A stretch of DNA of 51,278 nucleotides from Acidobacteriota bacterium (lineage in GTDB: Bacteria > Acidobacteriota > Terriglobia > Bryobacterales > Bryobacteraceae): contig JACQZR010000099.1 in NCBI GenBank assembly GCA_016213775.1, forward strand, positions 1 through 51,278, given 5' to 3'. Position 1 is the first letter of the stretch. Each line of letters starts with the position of its first letter. The notes beneath the pieces were generated by a model. It was given only the letters and a program-made list of their open reading frames with translations. It was not told the DNA's origin and made no database searches. Positions 11,906 through 19,346 of this stretch are shown here, piece by piece. The translations under genes were made by a program, and so were the position numbers.

Positions 11906-13339
11906 GTGTTCACCCGTCATCGCCGCAAACTCCGGATCGTCTTTGGAATCTCGGACGTCACCCTCATCGTCATCGCGTTCGAAGCAGCCTACCAGACGCG
12001 GCTGAATCTCAATCTCGGTGAGTGGGGTCACGCGATCTTCTTTCTCACCGCGCCCGTCAAGGCGCTTCTCATTGGGTTCTCAGCGCTCAGTTGGGTCACC
12101 CTGGGGTACTGGCTGGAGATCTACGACAAGTTGAATGCGCTGCACCCTCGAGTCATACTGCGGAACACCTTTCGCCAATGCCTGCTGGGGGCGATGACAG
12201 TGGTCCTGTTTGAGTACTCCCTCAGGCTCGACCTGAGCCGGCCGCTGGTGATCCTGTTTGCCGTTTACTCCTGGATACTGCTCTGCCTTTTCCGCCTGAA
12301 CGCCGGCTCGTTGACCGGCCTGCTGAGCCGGGAGTTCGGCGCCGCGCACTACGTCCTGCTAGTGGGGCTCGGCGAAAGCGCCCGGCGGGTTGCGGAACTG
12401 CTCGATCCGTCACTGGGCCACGGGGTCCAACTGTTGGGCTTCCTCGCCGATAGCGATGCCGGGGAGTTGCCGGATAAGGTGGAGGTGGGAGGCCGGGAGT
12501 ATCCGGCGTATCCGTTGCGGGGGCTGGCCGGCCTGTTGCGAAACCGTGTAATCGACGAGGTGATCTTCGCGGTGGAGCGGGACCGTCTGGCGGAGCTTGA
12601 GGACGTGTTCCTGCTTTGCGACGAACAGGGCGTCCGCACGCGTGTGCTGATCGATTTCTTCCCCCATGTCAACAGCGATGTCTATGTGGAGCGGCTGGGA
12701 CCTGCCCCGCTTCTTACATTCTCGGCTGCACCGCACGACGAGGTCCGGCTCTTCGTCAAACGCATCACCGACATCGTGTTGGCGGCCACGGCGCTGGTTC
12801 TGCTTTTTCCATTCCTGTTCGCGATCGCAGTGTTGATCCGGTTGACGTCGCCTGGTCCGGCGATCTTCCGCCAGATCCGCTGCGGGTTGAACGGGCGGCG
12901 TTTTGTGTTCTACAAGTTCCGATCGATGTGCGAGAATGCCGAGGGGATGAAGGACCAGGTCGCCCACCTCAGCACGCGCGAACTGGCGATGAAGATCCCA
13001 AACGACCCCCGTCTTACCTCCATTGGCCGCTGGTTGCGCCGGTTCTCCATTGACGAGTTGCCGCAATTGTGGAACGTGCTCAAAGGGGACATGTCGCTGG
13101 TGGGTCCGCGCCCGGCAATTCCGGAGGAGGTCGATCAGTACCAGGGCTGGCAGCGGCGGCGCATCCGCATGCGGCCCGGGCTGACCTGCCTGTGGGCGCT
13201 TGCGGGCCGGGACTCGGTGGACTTCGAGACCTGGATGAAAATGGATATGGAGTACCTGGACAACTGGTCTCTCACGCTCGACTGGAGGATCCTGTTCTTC
13301 ACCATACCTCGTGTGATCTCGGGTAAGGGCGCCCATTGA
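11906..13339 (+). CDS. Polyprenyl glycosylphosphotransferase (exopolysaccharide initiating enzyme)
   Basis: This 477-residue inner-membrane enzyme transfers a sugar-1-phosphate from a nucleotide sugar to undecaprenyl phosphate, the first step of polysaccharide or glycan assembly. About four hydrophobic helices occupy residues 10-115. A Rossmann-like CoA-binding/NAD-type domain follows ('YVLLVGLGESARRVAELL'), then the C-terminal bacterial sugar transferase domain from about residue 275: a membrane segment, 'GRRFVFYKFRSM', 'RFSIDELPQLWNVLKGDMS' and 'LVGPRPAIPEE'. The start codon is GTG with no strong Shine-Dalgarno, so the N-terminus is slightly uncertain. No other polysaccharide genes are adjacent, so it is an orphan in this window. 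Confidence 0.9.
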   Translation: MFTRHRRKLRIVFGISDVTLIVIAFEAAYQTRLNLNLGEWGHAIFFLTAPVKALLIGFSALSWVTLGYWLEIYDKLNALHPRVILRNTFRQCLLGAMTVVLFEYSLRLDLSRPLVILFAVYSWILLCLFRLNAGSLTGLLSREFGAAHYVLLVGLGESARRVAELLDPSLGHGVQLLGFLADSDAGELPDKVEVGGREYPAYPLRGLAGLLRNRVIDEVIFAVERDRLAELEDVFLLCDEQGVRTRVLIDFFPHVNSDVYVERLGPAPLLTFSAAPHDEVRLFVKRITDIVLAATALVLLFPFLFAIAVLIRLTSPGPAIFRQIRCGLNGRRFVFYKFRSMCENAEGMKDQVAHLSTRELAMKIPNDPRLTSIGRWLRRFSIDELPQLWNVLKGDMSLVGPRPAIPEEVDQYQGWQRRRIRMRPGLTCLWALAGRDSVDFETWMKMDMEYLDNWSLTLDWRILFFTIPRVISGKGAH

Positions 13340-13589
13340 TGCGCGGGCCTTGCGCTTCTGACCCGGGAACCAGAGCGATCTCTCGATCCGCCGAGAGCCC
13401 CCGCGAGCACCACTGGCACACCGCATACTGTGTAGTCAGACACCACCGGCAATCGGGTGGCTTGATGAGCGATGCGGCCTCAAAGGCGGTCGGGCCGTTG
13501 GTCCGGGCGTCGCACGCTGCGCGCCTGATTCCAATGTGGATACCGCCTGCCTCTTTCGGATTTCCATGTTGTCCGGACGCTCTTCTTTC

Positions 13590-13670
13590 TCACGGAGCGC
13601 AGGGAGGTCACGGAGACAGATCAGGTTGGTTTGGCTCCGTGATCTCCGTGTCCTCCGTAAGAGATATTCT
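13590..13670. repeat. Imperfect inverted repeat within DR1
   Basis: The left part 'CTCACGGAGCGCAGGGAGG' followed by TCACGGAG can pair with 'GGCTCCGTGATCTCCGTG' followed by TCCTCCGTAAGAG, making a long imperfect stem. The same structure is present in DR2 around 15007-15080. The element resembles the non-coding 'cacggaggtcacggag' repeats common in environmental genomes. Confidence 0.6.
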
Positions 13671-13723
13671 TGCTGTTGCCTCTAGAAGACCACACAGTCC
13701 TGCCGGCCCACTACTTTAGCAAG

Positions 13724-13778
13724 GGTCAAACCATTTCGAGTCTCACTGGCCGAACCAGCGGCTTACCAACTCCAGTTA
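13724..13778 (+). repeat. Dispersed 55-nt repeat, copy B
   Basis: This is the 3' tail of DR1. It matches 85-139 (47 of 55 by eye) and, more loosely, 15106-15156. Confidence 0.75.
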
Positions 13779-14040
13779 AGTTGGACTGCGAGTACGTCCT
13801 CAGACATTTCCGGCTACACCGTCTAACGGGCAACGGTATCGGGTGGGGCACACGGTGGACTGGCTGAGAGCAGTATTCCAGCGTCGCGGTGACATCGTGT
13901 TTGGCCATGTTCGTGCTGCAAGAAAAGATGTCCGGAACCGGCTTGTGGGCTGCTGCCTTCTCGTCATGACTCCTTCACTGGCCCAGACCGGGCCTGAGGT
14001 CGCACCAGATCCTCGGCGAAACCGAAGGGAGTATTGATTG
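13779..14040. other. Intergenic region before the aldolase
   Basis: No gene is supported. At 13803-13845 the plus strand reads D-I-S-G-Y-T-V and, after a one-base shift, T-G-N-G-I-G. This recalls the unit boundary of the surface-repeat protein at 60-1094 and may be a relic. A Shine-Dalgarno (GAAGGGA, 14024-14030) belongs to the downstream aldolase. Confidence 0.4.
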
Positions 14041-14829
14041 ATGAATATTCAGCAAAAGTCTTCTGCTCTAAAACGGCGGCTGGCCGCCGGCGACACTGTC
14101 TTGGGTTGCTTTCTTTCGTTGGGTTCTTCGTTGGCGAGCGAGCTGATGGGGAACGCCGGCTACGATTGGGCGCTGGTAGATCTCGAGCACGGCGCTGGGG
14201 GTGAGACCGAAGCGTTGCACCAGATGCAGGCGCTCTCGGGGACTCCCGCAGCGGCTATCGTGCGCGTCGAGTCGAACGCCAGGCAGAGAGTGCACCGCGT
14301 GCTTGACATAGGCGCGCATGGAATCATGTTTCCGCGCATCGACAGCGCGGAGGAGGCCCTGGCTGCCGCCGCCGCGATGCACTATCCACCGCTCGGGGTT
14401 CGCGGCGTCGCATTCTCCAACCGCGCATGCGAGTACGGATCGAACTTCCGGCCGTATCTCGAAGAATCAGACAAAGCACTGCTGACGATTGTTCAGATTG
14501 AGACCCGGGCGGCTGTCGAGAACGTCGACGCCATCGCGGGCACGGCTGGAGTGGATGTGCTCTTCATCGGCCCCTCGGATCTTTCGCATTCCTACGGTGT
14601 CCTGGGCCAGTTCGATCATCCGGATTTCTGCGAGGCTATCGAGCGCACGGTGGCGGCGGCGAAACGGTACCGGAAATCGCTGGGAATCCTGCTGCCGAAA
14701 CCGGGCGACTTCGCCCGCTATCACGACCTCGGCTTCCGTTTTATTGCGTCGGGTTCCGATGCCGTGTTGCTCAATAATACTGCGCGGGCGTTGGTGAAAT
14801 CGATCCGGGAGATGTGCGTTCCTGTTTAA
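14041..14829 (+). CDS. HpcH/HpaI-family class II aldolase
   Basis: This 262-residue cytosolic aldolase belongs to the family of 4-hydroxy-2-oxoheptanedioate and 2-dehydro-3-deoxyglucarate aldolases, which cleave 2-keto-3-deoxy acids to pyruvate and an aldehyde using a divalent metal. Visible hallmarks are 'YDWALVDLEHG' (catalytic His), 'HGIMFPRIDSAEEA', the metal ligands Glu in 'VQIETR' and Asp in 'FIGPSDLSHSYG', and a C-terminal 'GFRFIASGSDAVLL'. I chose ATG 14041 over the adjacent TTG because of the spacing to GAAGGGA at 14024-14030. The gene sits between the two long direct repeats DR1 and DR2, so it may behave as a mobile or deletable cassette. The substrate is unknown. Confidence 0.9.
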   Translation: MNIQQKSSALKRRLAAGDTVLGCFLSLGSSLASELMGNAGYDWALVDLEHGAGGETEALHQMQALSGTPAAAIVRVESNARQRVHRVLDIGAHGIMFPRIDSAEEALAAAAAMHYPPLGVRGVAFSNRACEYGSNFRPYLEESDKALLTIVQIETRAAVENVDAIAGTAGVDVLFIGPSDLSHSYGVLGQFDHPDFCEAIERTVAAAKRYRKSLGILLPKPGDFARYHDLGFRFIASGSDAVLLNNTARALVKSIREMCVPV

Positions 14830-14886
14830 ATCTACTCCAGTCGCCATCTCCGTCATGTACGAAATGGATCAGCCTGTATTTGTCAC

Positions 14887-15156
14887 CAGACACCACCCGG
14901 CAAGCGGGTGGCTTGATGAGTGGGGCCGCCTCGAAGGCGGTCGGGCCGTTGGTCCGGGCGTCACCTGCTTCCTTCGGATTTCCACGTTGTCCGGGCGTTT
15001 TTCTTTCTCACGGAGCGCCCGGAGGTCACGGAGACAGATCAGGTTGGTTTGGCTCCGTGATCTCCGTGTCCTCCGTGAGAGATATTCTTGCTGTTGCCTT
15101 TAGAAGAAACCTTTTCGAGTCTCACGGTCGAACTTAGTGCTTACCAATTCCAGTTA
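14887..15156 (+). repeat. Long direct repeat, copy 2 (DR2)
   Basis: This is the second copy of the element at 13437-13778, in the same orientation, on the other side of the aldolase gene. It keeps the CCACCCG/CGGGTGG hairpin (start), a CCGCC/GGCGG hairpin, the CTCACGGAG...CTCCGTGATC inverted repeat, and a degenerate form of the 55-nt tail (15106-15156). It lacks the two insertions present in copy 1. Confidence 0.85.
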
Positions 15157-15255
15157 CTCGGACATCGCGCTCTCCCGGTTGACCAAATCACTCAAGGGGA
15201 TCACCTGGTTCGGGGCGGGCGCGAGTTTGACGAGATTCGCTGGTACATCGAGCAG

Positions 15256-15297
15256 GGCGACCGGGGGGTCGCCTGCGGACCAGGGGTCCGCCCTACG
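15256..15297 (+). repeat. Tandem-hairpin REP element
   Basis: Two consecutive perfect hairpins are present: arms GGCGACC and GGTCGCC (15256-15273, 4-nt loop), then GCGGACC and GGTCCGC (15275-15291, 3-nt loop), followed by CCTAC. This double-hairpin plus CCC-AC end matches the design of the element after aspS (5718-5764). It is probably a REP-type repeat. Confidence 0.65.
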
Positions 15298-15382
15298 GTA
15301 GCCGACGTTCCTTCGAGCATCTATTACCCGAAGAGTGCAGGCCGATATGTACGTTTGGCGTACCCTCGGAGGAGAGCATTTG

Positions 15383-15607
15383 ATGATTCCATCCGCTTCC
15401 CATCCCACTTGGCGACAACTGGTTGCCGGAGAAAAGGAAGTCCGTTCTTCCAACCTGTCCTTCAACATGCTGATCTTCAACCTGAGACTCCGTTACCGCA
15501 AAGATCCGTCGCCGACAACCATGGCGAAGCTTGCGGGCGACTGCCATGCCTTCTTCGTCAAGTACGAGAAGATGCTCGAATCCGAGGCAAACGCGTTGGT
15601 GAAGTGA
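15383..15607 (+). CDS. Small protein of unknown function, first gene of sensor operon
   Basis: This 74-residue protein is predicted to be soluble and alpha-helical, with no signal peptide. I do not recognise the family. The start is ATG 15383 because a strong GGAGGAG lies at 15369-15375; a longer reading back to 15335 would overlap that site. The C-terminal half is rich in Lys/Glu and aromatic residues ('LAGDCHAFFVKYEKMLESEA'). It ends 12 nt before the FIST_C-like gene, and the histidine kinase follows without a gap, so it probably belongs to the same signalling unit. It could be a partner or regulatory subunit (inference). Confidence 0.6.
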   Translation: MIPSASHPTWRQLVAGEKEVRSSNLSFNMLIFNLRLRYRKDPSPTTMAKLAGDCHAFFVKYEKMLESEANALVK

Positions 15608-15619
15608 GGTAACCCAGTC

Positions 15620-16591
15620 ATGCTCCAGACTATTGATCGCGCCGCCGAAGCCATCGCCGCCGGAAGGCCACTTCTGCTGGCTGGTGACGAAGCAGCCTTG
15701 CGAAGGCTCCCGCGCGGGAACTGGATCGCAGGGACGATCCCCTACTTCATGGACCGGGAAGGTGGAGTGTGCTCGCGCGAACGCGTGTTCGTGACGGAGG
15801 TTTGCCAAACCTCCGGCGTTCAGATTCGCAGCTACGATGTGCAGGCCCTGCCGCGGATACTCCAGGACGCTCCGGACAATGGATTCTCCGCGCTCATCAT
15901 GCCGGCAGGCAGTCCCGTTCACACAACCTATGCACGTGATGCCGGGGATTATGAAGGCATCTTTGTGAAACCGGTGGTTGGCTGGATCGCTGGGGTACAT
16001 GTCACGGAGATCGGACAGCGCCTGCCCCAGGTGGTGAATGGTGTGACTGGTGAGTGGTGTTCCGGCGAAGCGGTGGTGATGCACGTGACATTACCGGCAG
16101 GCAAGATCGTCGAACTGGACATTGTCAATGTCTTTGAACCGGGCATGGGAGAGTCAATTTGTTTTCTCGAAACGGGGTTTGAGGCCCGCGAGTGCCTGGC
16201 GGGCGGCAAGCGGGTGAGTCTTGCGGAGTATCTGCGGTCAGTGGGAGCAGATACGCGTCTTCCGTTGACCGCGGACTACCACGGCACTGTGGTCAACGTG
16301 AGCATCCAGTCCGTGGACGATGGGTTGGACGCGGTGAGGTTCTATGCGCCGGTATTCCCAGGGATTGAGTACAAGCTCGCGTCACCGGTTCCTGATTACG
16401 TCGCGTCGTTCGAGCACGTGCTGCCTAGCAACGGAGAACCGCTGTTCGCCTGCAACTGTATTCTGAACTATCTCTATTCGGAGTTGGAAGGCAAGAAGAC
16501 CGGAGCAGTAACCGGCCCCATCACGTTTGGGGAGATTGCGCATCTTTTGCTGAACCAGACGATGGTGCGCCTGTTTGTCCGGGAGGGGTAA
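15620..16591 (+). CDS. FIST_C-like sensor protein (DUF6976-type)
   Basis: This 323-residue soluble protein has no signal peptide. Its C-terminal portion ('FACNCILNYLYSELEGKKTG', then 'GPITFGEIAHLLLNQTMVRL') closely recalls the end of FIST_C domains, which carry an N-C...G-E-I...L-N-Q-T pattern. From memory this matches the family annotated DUF6976, but that could not be searched. FIST domains are proposed small-ligand sensors that work with signalling proteins. The stop at 16589-16591 is directly followed by the GTG start of a hybrid histidine kinase, so the two are almost certainly cotranscribed and functionally linked. The ligand is unknown. The N-terminal part (1-120) contains 'GNWIAGTIPYFMDREGG', which I could not match to any family. 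Confidence 0.75.
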   Translation: MLQTIDRAAEAIAAGRPLLLAGDEAALRRLPRGNWIAGTIPYFMDREGGVCSRERVFVTEVCQTSGVQIRSYDVQALPRILQDAPDNGFSALIMPAGSPVHTTYARDAGDYEGIFVKPVVGWIAGVHVTEIGQRLPQVVNGVTGEWCSGEAVVMHVTLPAGKIVELDIVNVFEPGMGESICFLETGFEARECLAGGKRVSLAEYLRSVGADTRLPLTADYHGTVVNVSIQSVDDGLDAVRFYAPVFPGIEYKLASPVPDYVASFEHVLPSNGEPLFACNCILNYLYSELEGKKTGAVTGPITFGEIAHLLLNQTMVRLFVREG

Positions 16592-19312
16592 GTGGTACAG
16601 GTCAGCCAGGCAGATTCCATAGAGAGCCTGTGGCGCTCGACTCGATCGGGGTGCACGTTGCCCTCCGATGCCGTTTGCCAGTTGGCGGCGGTCGGCTTTG
16701 TTCAGATCTCGCCTGGATCGCGGCGTTTCCTGTCAGTGAACGCACGTGCCTGCGAGATCAGCGGCTATCCTATCGCCGAGCTTCTCACCCTGCCACCGCA
16801 GTTGCTGGTCCATCCCGAGGACCGTGATTCCATCTTCGCGCTCTACGACCGCCTGGAGCGCGGGGAGATCCCAGAGTTCTCGGCGGAGCGCAGATGGGTC
16901 CGCAAGGACGGCAAAGTGATCTGGGTGTCGGCCATCACATCGCTCGTCTCGGCACTCGACGGACGCCCGCTCTACGCACTGAGCATTATCGAGGACATCA
17001 CTTCACGGAAGGAAGCGGAGTTGGCGCTGCGTGCCAGTCAGGAGCAGTACCTGCTGATCCAGGCTGCCACTGGGGTCGCAACATGGGAATGGGAAATCGA
17101 GCGGGATCATTTTACTTGCTCGAATGACTTACTCCGGTTGTACGGCAGAAACGGCGAGCCCGGCTGGAGGACGTATGGCGGCTGGCTGGATCGGATTCAT
17201 GCTTCCGATCGGCCAACCGTGGAGACGGCGCTTCGCTCGGCACTCGATGGCGCTTGCGATTGCGACATTGAGCACCGCGTGGTGTGGCCGGACGGGAGCG
17301 TGCATTGGCTGGGATGCAAATGCAGGGTGTTTCGGAACCGGAAGGGCATAGTCTGGCGCGTGATCGGCGTAGTCCTTGACATCACCGCTCACAAGATGGC
17401 GCAGGAACAGGTGGCACGCTCCGGACAGCGCTTCAGGAGCGTGCTGGAACATTTGCCGGCCGGCGCCATCTACATGCTCGGCAGCGAGCTCCAAATCAAT
17501 CGCGCAGACGAAGTGATGCTGGGACATTCGCCCGAGGAACTTGATGCGGTCGTGCAGGTATTCGCCAGTGCGGAACAGGAGTCCGTGGCGCGCAATCGCC
17601 GCACTGCAGCCATTACGCGGAAGGATGGCAGTGAGCGAATCGTGGAGTTCAGCGGCTACACCGACGAGGATGTCCAGGTTTGGCTGCTGCACGACGTCAC
17701 AGCCCGGGAGCAGGTGAAGCTCGAGCTCGAAAAAGCGAAAGAGCTGGCGGAATCGGCCAGCCGGTCGAAAAGCGAGTTCCTGGCCAACATGAGCCACGAG
17801 ATTCGAACACCGATGAACGGCGTGCTGGGAATGACTGAGCTTCTGCTCGCGATGGAATTGGGGCCGCGGGAGCGCGAGTACGTCGGTGTGATCAAACATT
17901 CGGCGGACGCCCTCCTCACCGTGATCAATGACATCCTGGACTTCTCGAAGATCGAGGCCGGCAGGCTCGAACTCGATCCGGTTTGCTTCGATCTACGGGA
18001 AGCCGTGTTTGACGCGATCAAACCGTTGGTGCCGCGCGCCGAAGAGAAAGGTCTGGAAATGCTCTGCCGCATCGATCCGGACGCTCCACAGTACGTGGTT
18101 GGCGATCCGGTACGCTTGCGGCAGGTGTTCACGAACCTGGTGGGGAACGCCATCAAGTTCACACCTGCCGGCCACATCGAGGTGGTGGCCGGCGTCGACA
18201 GCGCAGAGGCGGACGGGTGGCGAATGAGTTTTCGTGTCTCGGACACAGGAATCGGGATACCGCCCGACAAGCAGCGCTCGATCTTCGATGCATTCACACA
18301 GGCGGACGCGTCCATCACTCGCAAGTACGGCGGCACCGGACTGGGACTTTCCATCTGTTCCCGTCTGGTTCGGATGATGGGCGGTGACCTATGGCTGGAG
18401 AGCGAGCCGGGGGTGGGGAGCATGTTCCAGTTCACTGCATGCTTCGGTGTTGCTCCAAGTAAGTCTTCCGAGCACCAACGCACCAATCTCGAGGCGCTGC
18501 GTGGCAAGCATGTGCTGGTGGTGGATGACAATGCCATCAATCGCCAGATCTTGCACGAGAACCTCGTTCACTGGGGAATGATTCCTCACCTGGCCTGCGA
18601 TGTACCCGCCGCGTTGGAGGCGATCGAGTCCGCCCGCGTCGCAAAGCAACCCTTCGCGCTGGTGATTACTGACTGCCACATGCCCGGGCAGGATGGCTTT
18701 GCCTTGGCGGAACAGATGCATGCTGACGACGGGTTGCGGGGGATTCCCGCCATCATGCTGACTTCGGGATATCCCAGCGACGAACGGTACCGCACCGATC
18801 GCCTGGCGGCACTCCTCACCAAGCCCGTGCCCGCGCAGGTACTGCTGTCCACGCTGATTGACGTCCTTCTTCCGCACGGGGAGCCCGCCGTGCCGTACGC
18901 CAGGCCGGAATCTCTGGTGCCGGCGCAATCGCGGTTGAAGGTTTTGCTGGCGGAGGACAATCACGTGAACCAGCGCGTGGGAAAAGCGCTGCTTCAGAAG
19001 CTCGGACATTCGGTGGACGTGGTGGAGAACGGACTACAGGCGTTCGATCGCGTCCAGGCTGGGGCGTACGACGTGGTTTTTATGGATGTGCAGATGCCCG
19101 AGATGGACGGGTTTGCGGCGACAAAGGCTATCCGGGCGTGGGAGATTGGTCGCGAAAAACGCGTTCCCATCATCGCGATGACAGCCCATGCAATGGTGGG
19201 CTACAAAGAGCGCTGTATCGAAGCGGGGATGGACGGCTACGTCTCGAAGCCGGTGAGCCTGGCGGGAATTGCGGAGCAGCTCGTGCACCTGGCGGCATCG
19301 CCGCAGCGTTAG
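16592..19312 (+). CDS. Hybrid sensor histidine kinase with PAS domains and two receivers
   Basis: This 906-residue soluble kinase has no transmembrane segment. In order it has PAS 1 (about 28-140, closing with 'SIIEDITSRKEAE'), PAS 2 (150-270, 'GVVLDITAHKMAQ'), a shorter PAS 3 (280-372, 'LLHDVTAREQ'), HisKA with phospho-acceptor H402 in 'NMSHEIRTPMNG', HATPase_c (N box 'FTNLVGNAIKF', 'VSDTGIGIP', 'GGTGLGLSI'), receiver 1 (D645/D646, phospho-Asp D694, K744) and receiver 2 (D832 in 'FMDVQMPEMDG', K886). Both receivers keep the essential acidic and Lys residues. No output domain is present, so a phosphorelay to a separate partner is expected. The GTG start abuts the FIST_C-like gene; that protein and the 74-aa protein are likely input partners. 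Confidence 0.92.
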   Translation: MVQVSQADSIESLWRSTRSGCTLPSDAVCQLAAVGFVQISPGSRRFLSVNARACEISGYPIAELLTLPPQLLVHPEDRDSIFALYDRLERGEIPEFSAERRWVRKDGKVIWVSAITSLVSALDGRPLYALSIIEDITSRKEAELALRASQEQYLLIQAATGVATWEWEIERDHFTCSNDLLRLYGRNGEPGWRTYGGWLDRIHASDRPTVETALRSALDGACDCDIEHRVVWPDGSVHWLGCKCRVFRNRKGIVWRVIGVVLDITAHKMAQEQVARSGQRFRSVLEHLPAGAIYMLGSELQINRADEVMLGHSPEELDAVVQVFASAEQESVARNRRTAAITRKDGSERIVEFSGYTDEDVQVWLLHDVTAREQVKLELEKAKELAESASRSKSEFLANMSHEIRTPMNGVLGMTELLLAMELGPREREYVGVIKHSADALLTVINDILDFSKIEAGRLELDPVCFDLREAVFDAIKPLVPRAEEKGLEMLCRIDPDAPQYVVGDPVRLRQVFTNLVGNAIKFTPAGHIEVVAGVDSAEADGWRMSFRVSDTGIGIPPDKQRSIFDAFTQADASITRKYGGTGLGLSICSRLVRMMGGDLWLESEPGVGSMFQFTACFGVAPSKSSEHQRTNLEALRGKHVLVVDDNAINRQILHENLVHWGMIPHLACDVPAALEAIESARVAKQPFALVITDCHMPGQDGFALAEQMHADDGLRGIPAIMLTSGYPSDERYRTDRLAALLTKPVPAQVLLSTLIDVLLPHGEPAVPYARPESLVPAQSRLKVLLAEDNHVNQRVGKALLQKLGHSVDVVENGLQAFDRVQAGAYDVVFMDVQMPEMDGFAATKAIRAWEIGREKRVPIIAMTAHAMVGYKERCIEAGMDGYVSKPVSLAGIAEQLVHLAASPQR

Positions 19313-19346
19313 TTTCGGCTCTCGTTCACGTGATACAACTGGAACA

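Larger units (their letters stand above)
13437..13778 (+). repeat. Long direct repeat, copy 1 (DR1)
   Basis: This segment aligns along its whole length with 14887-15156. The shared parts are a CCACC/GGTGG hairpin at the start, a 'ggcggtcgggccgttggtccgggcgtc' block (in pieces), a long imperfect inverted repeat (CACGGAG... and ...CTCCGTG near 13598-13664), 'agatattcttgctgttgcc', and the 55-nt tail. Copy 1 has two extra segments of about 35 and 40 nt. It has no ORF of its own and no transposase. Confidence 0.85.

Noticed and set aside
13724-13778. tRNA 3' end or att site, because of TTCGAGTC followed by ACCA
   Set aside because: There is no pairing 5' half, anticodon arm or acceptor stem, and the other copies diverge at the CCA-like end.
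13843-14037. 64-codon open frame ending just before the aldolase
   Set aside because: It has no Shine-Dalgarno, no recognisable motif, and lies in a repeat-derived stretch.
13437-15156. Composite transposon made of the two direct repeats
   Set aside because: No transposase, terminal inverted repeats or target-site duplication was found.
15335-15382. Longer N-terminus for the 74-aa protein
   Set aside because: It would place the strong GGAGGAG site inside the gene and add residues of no clear character.
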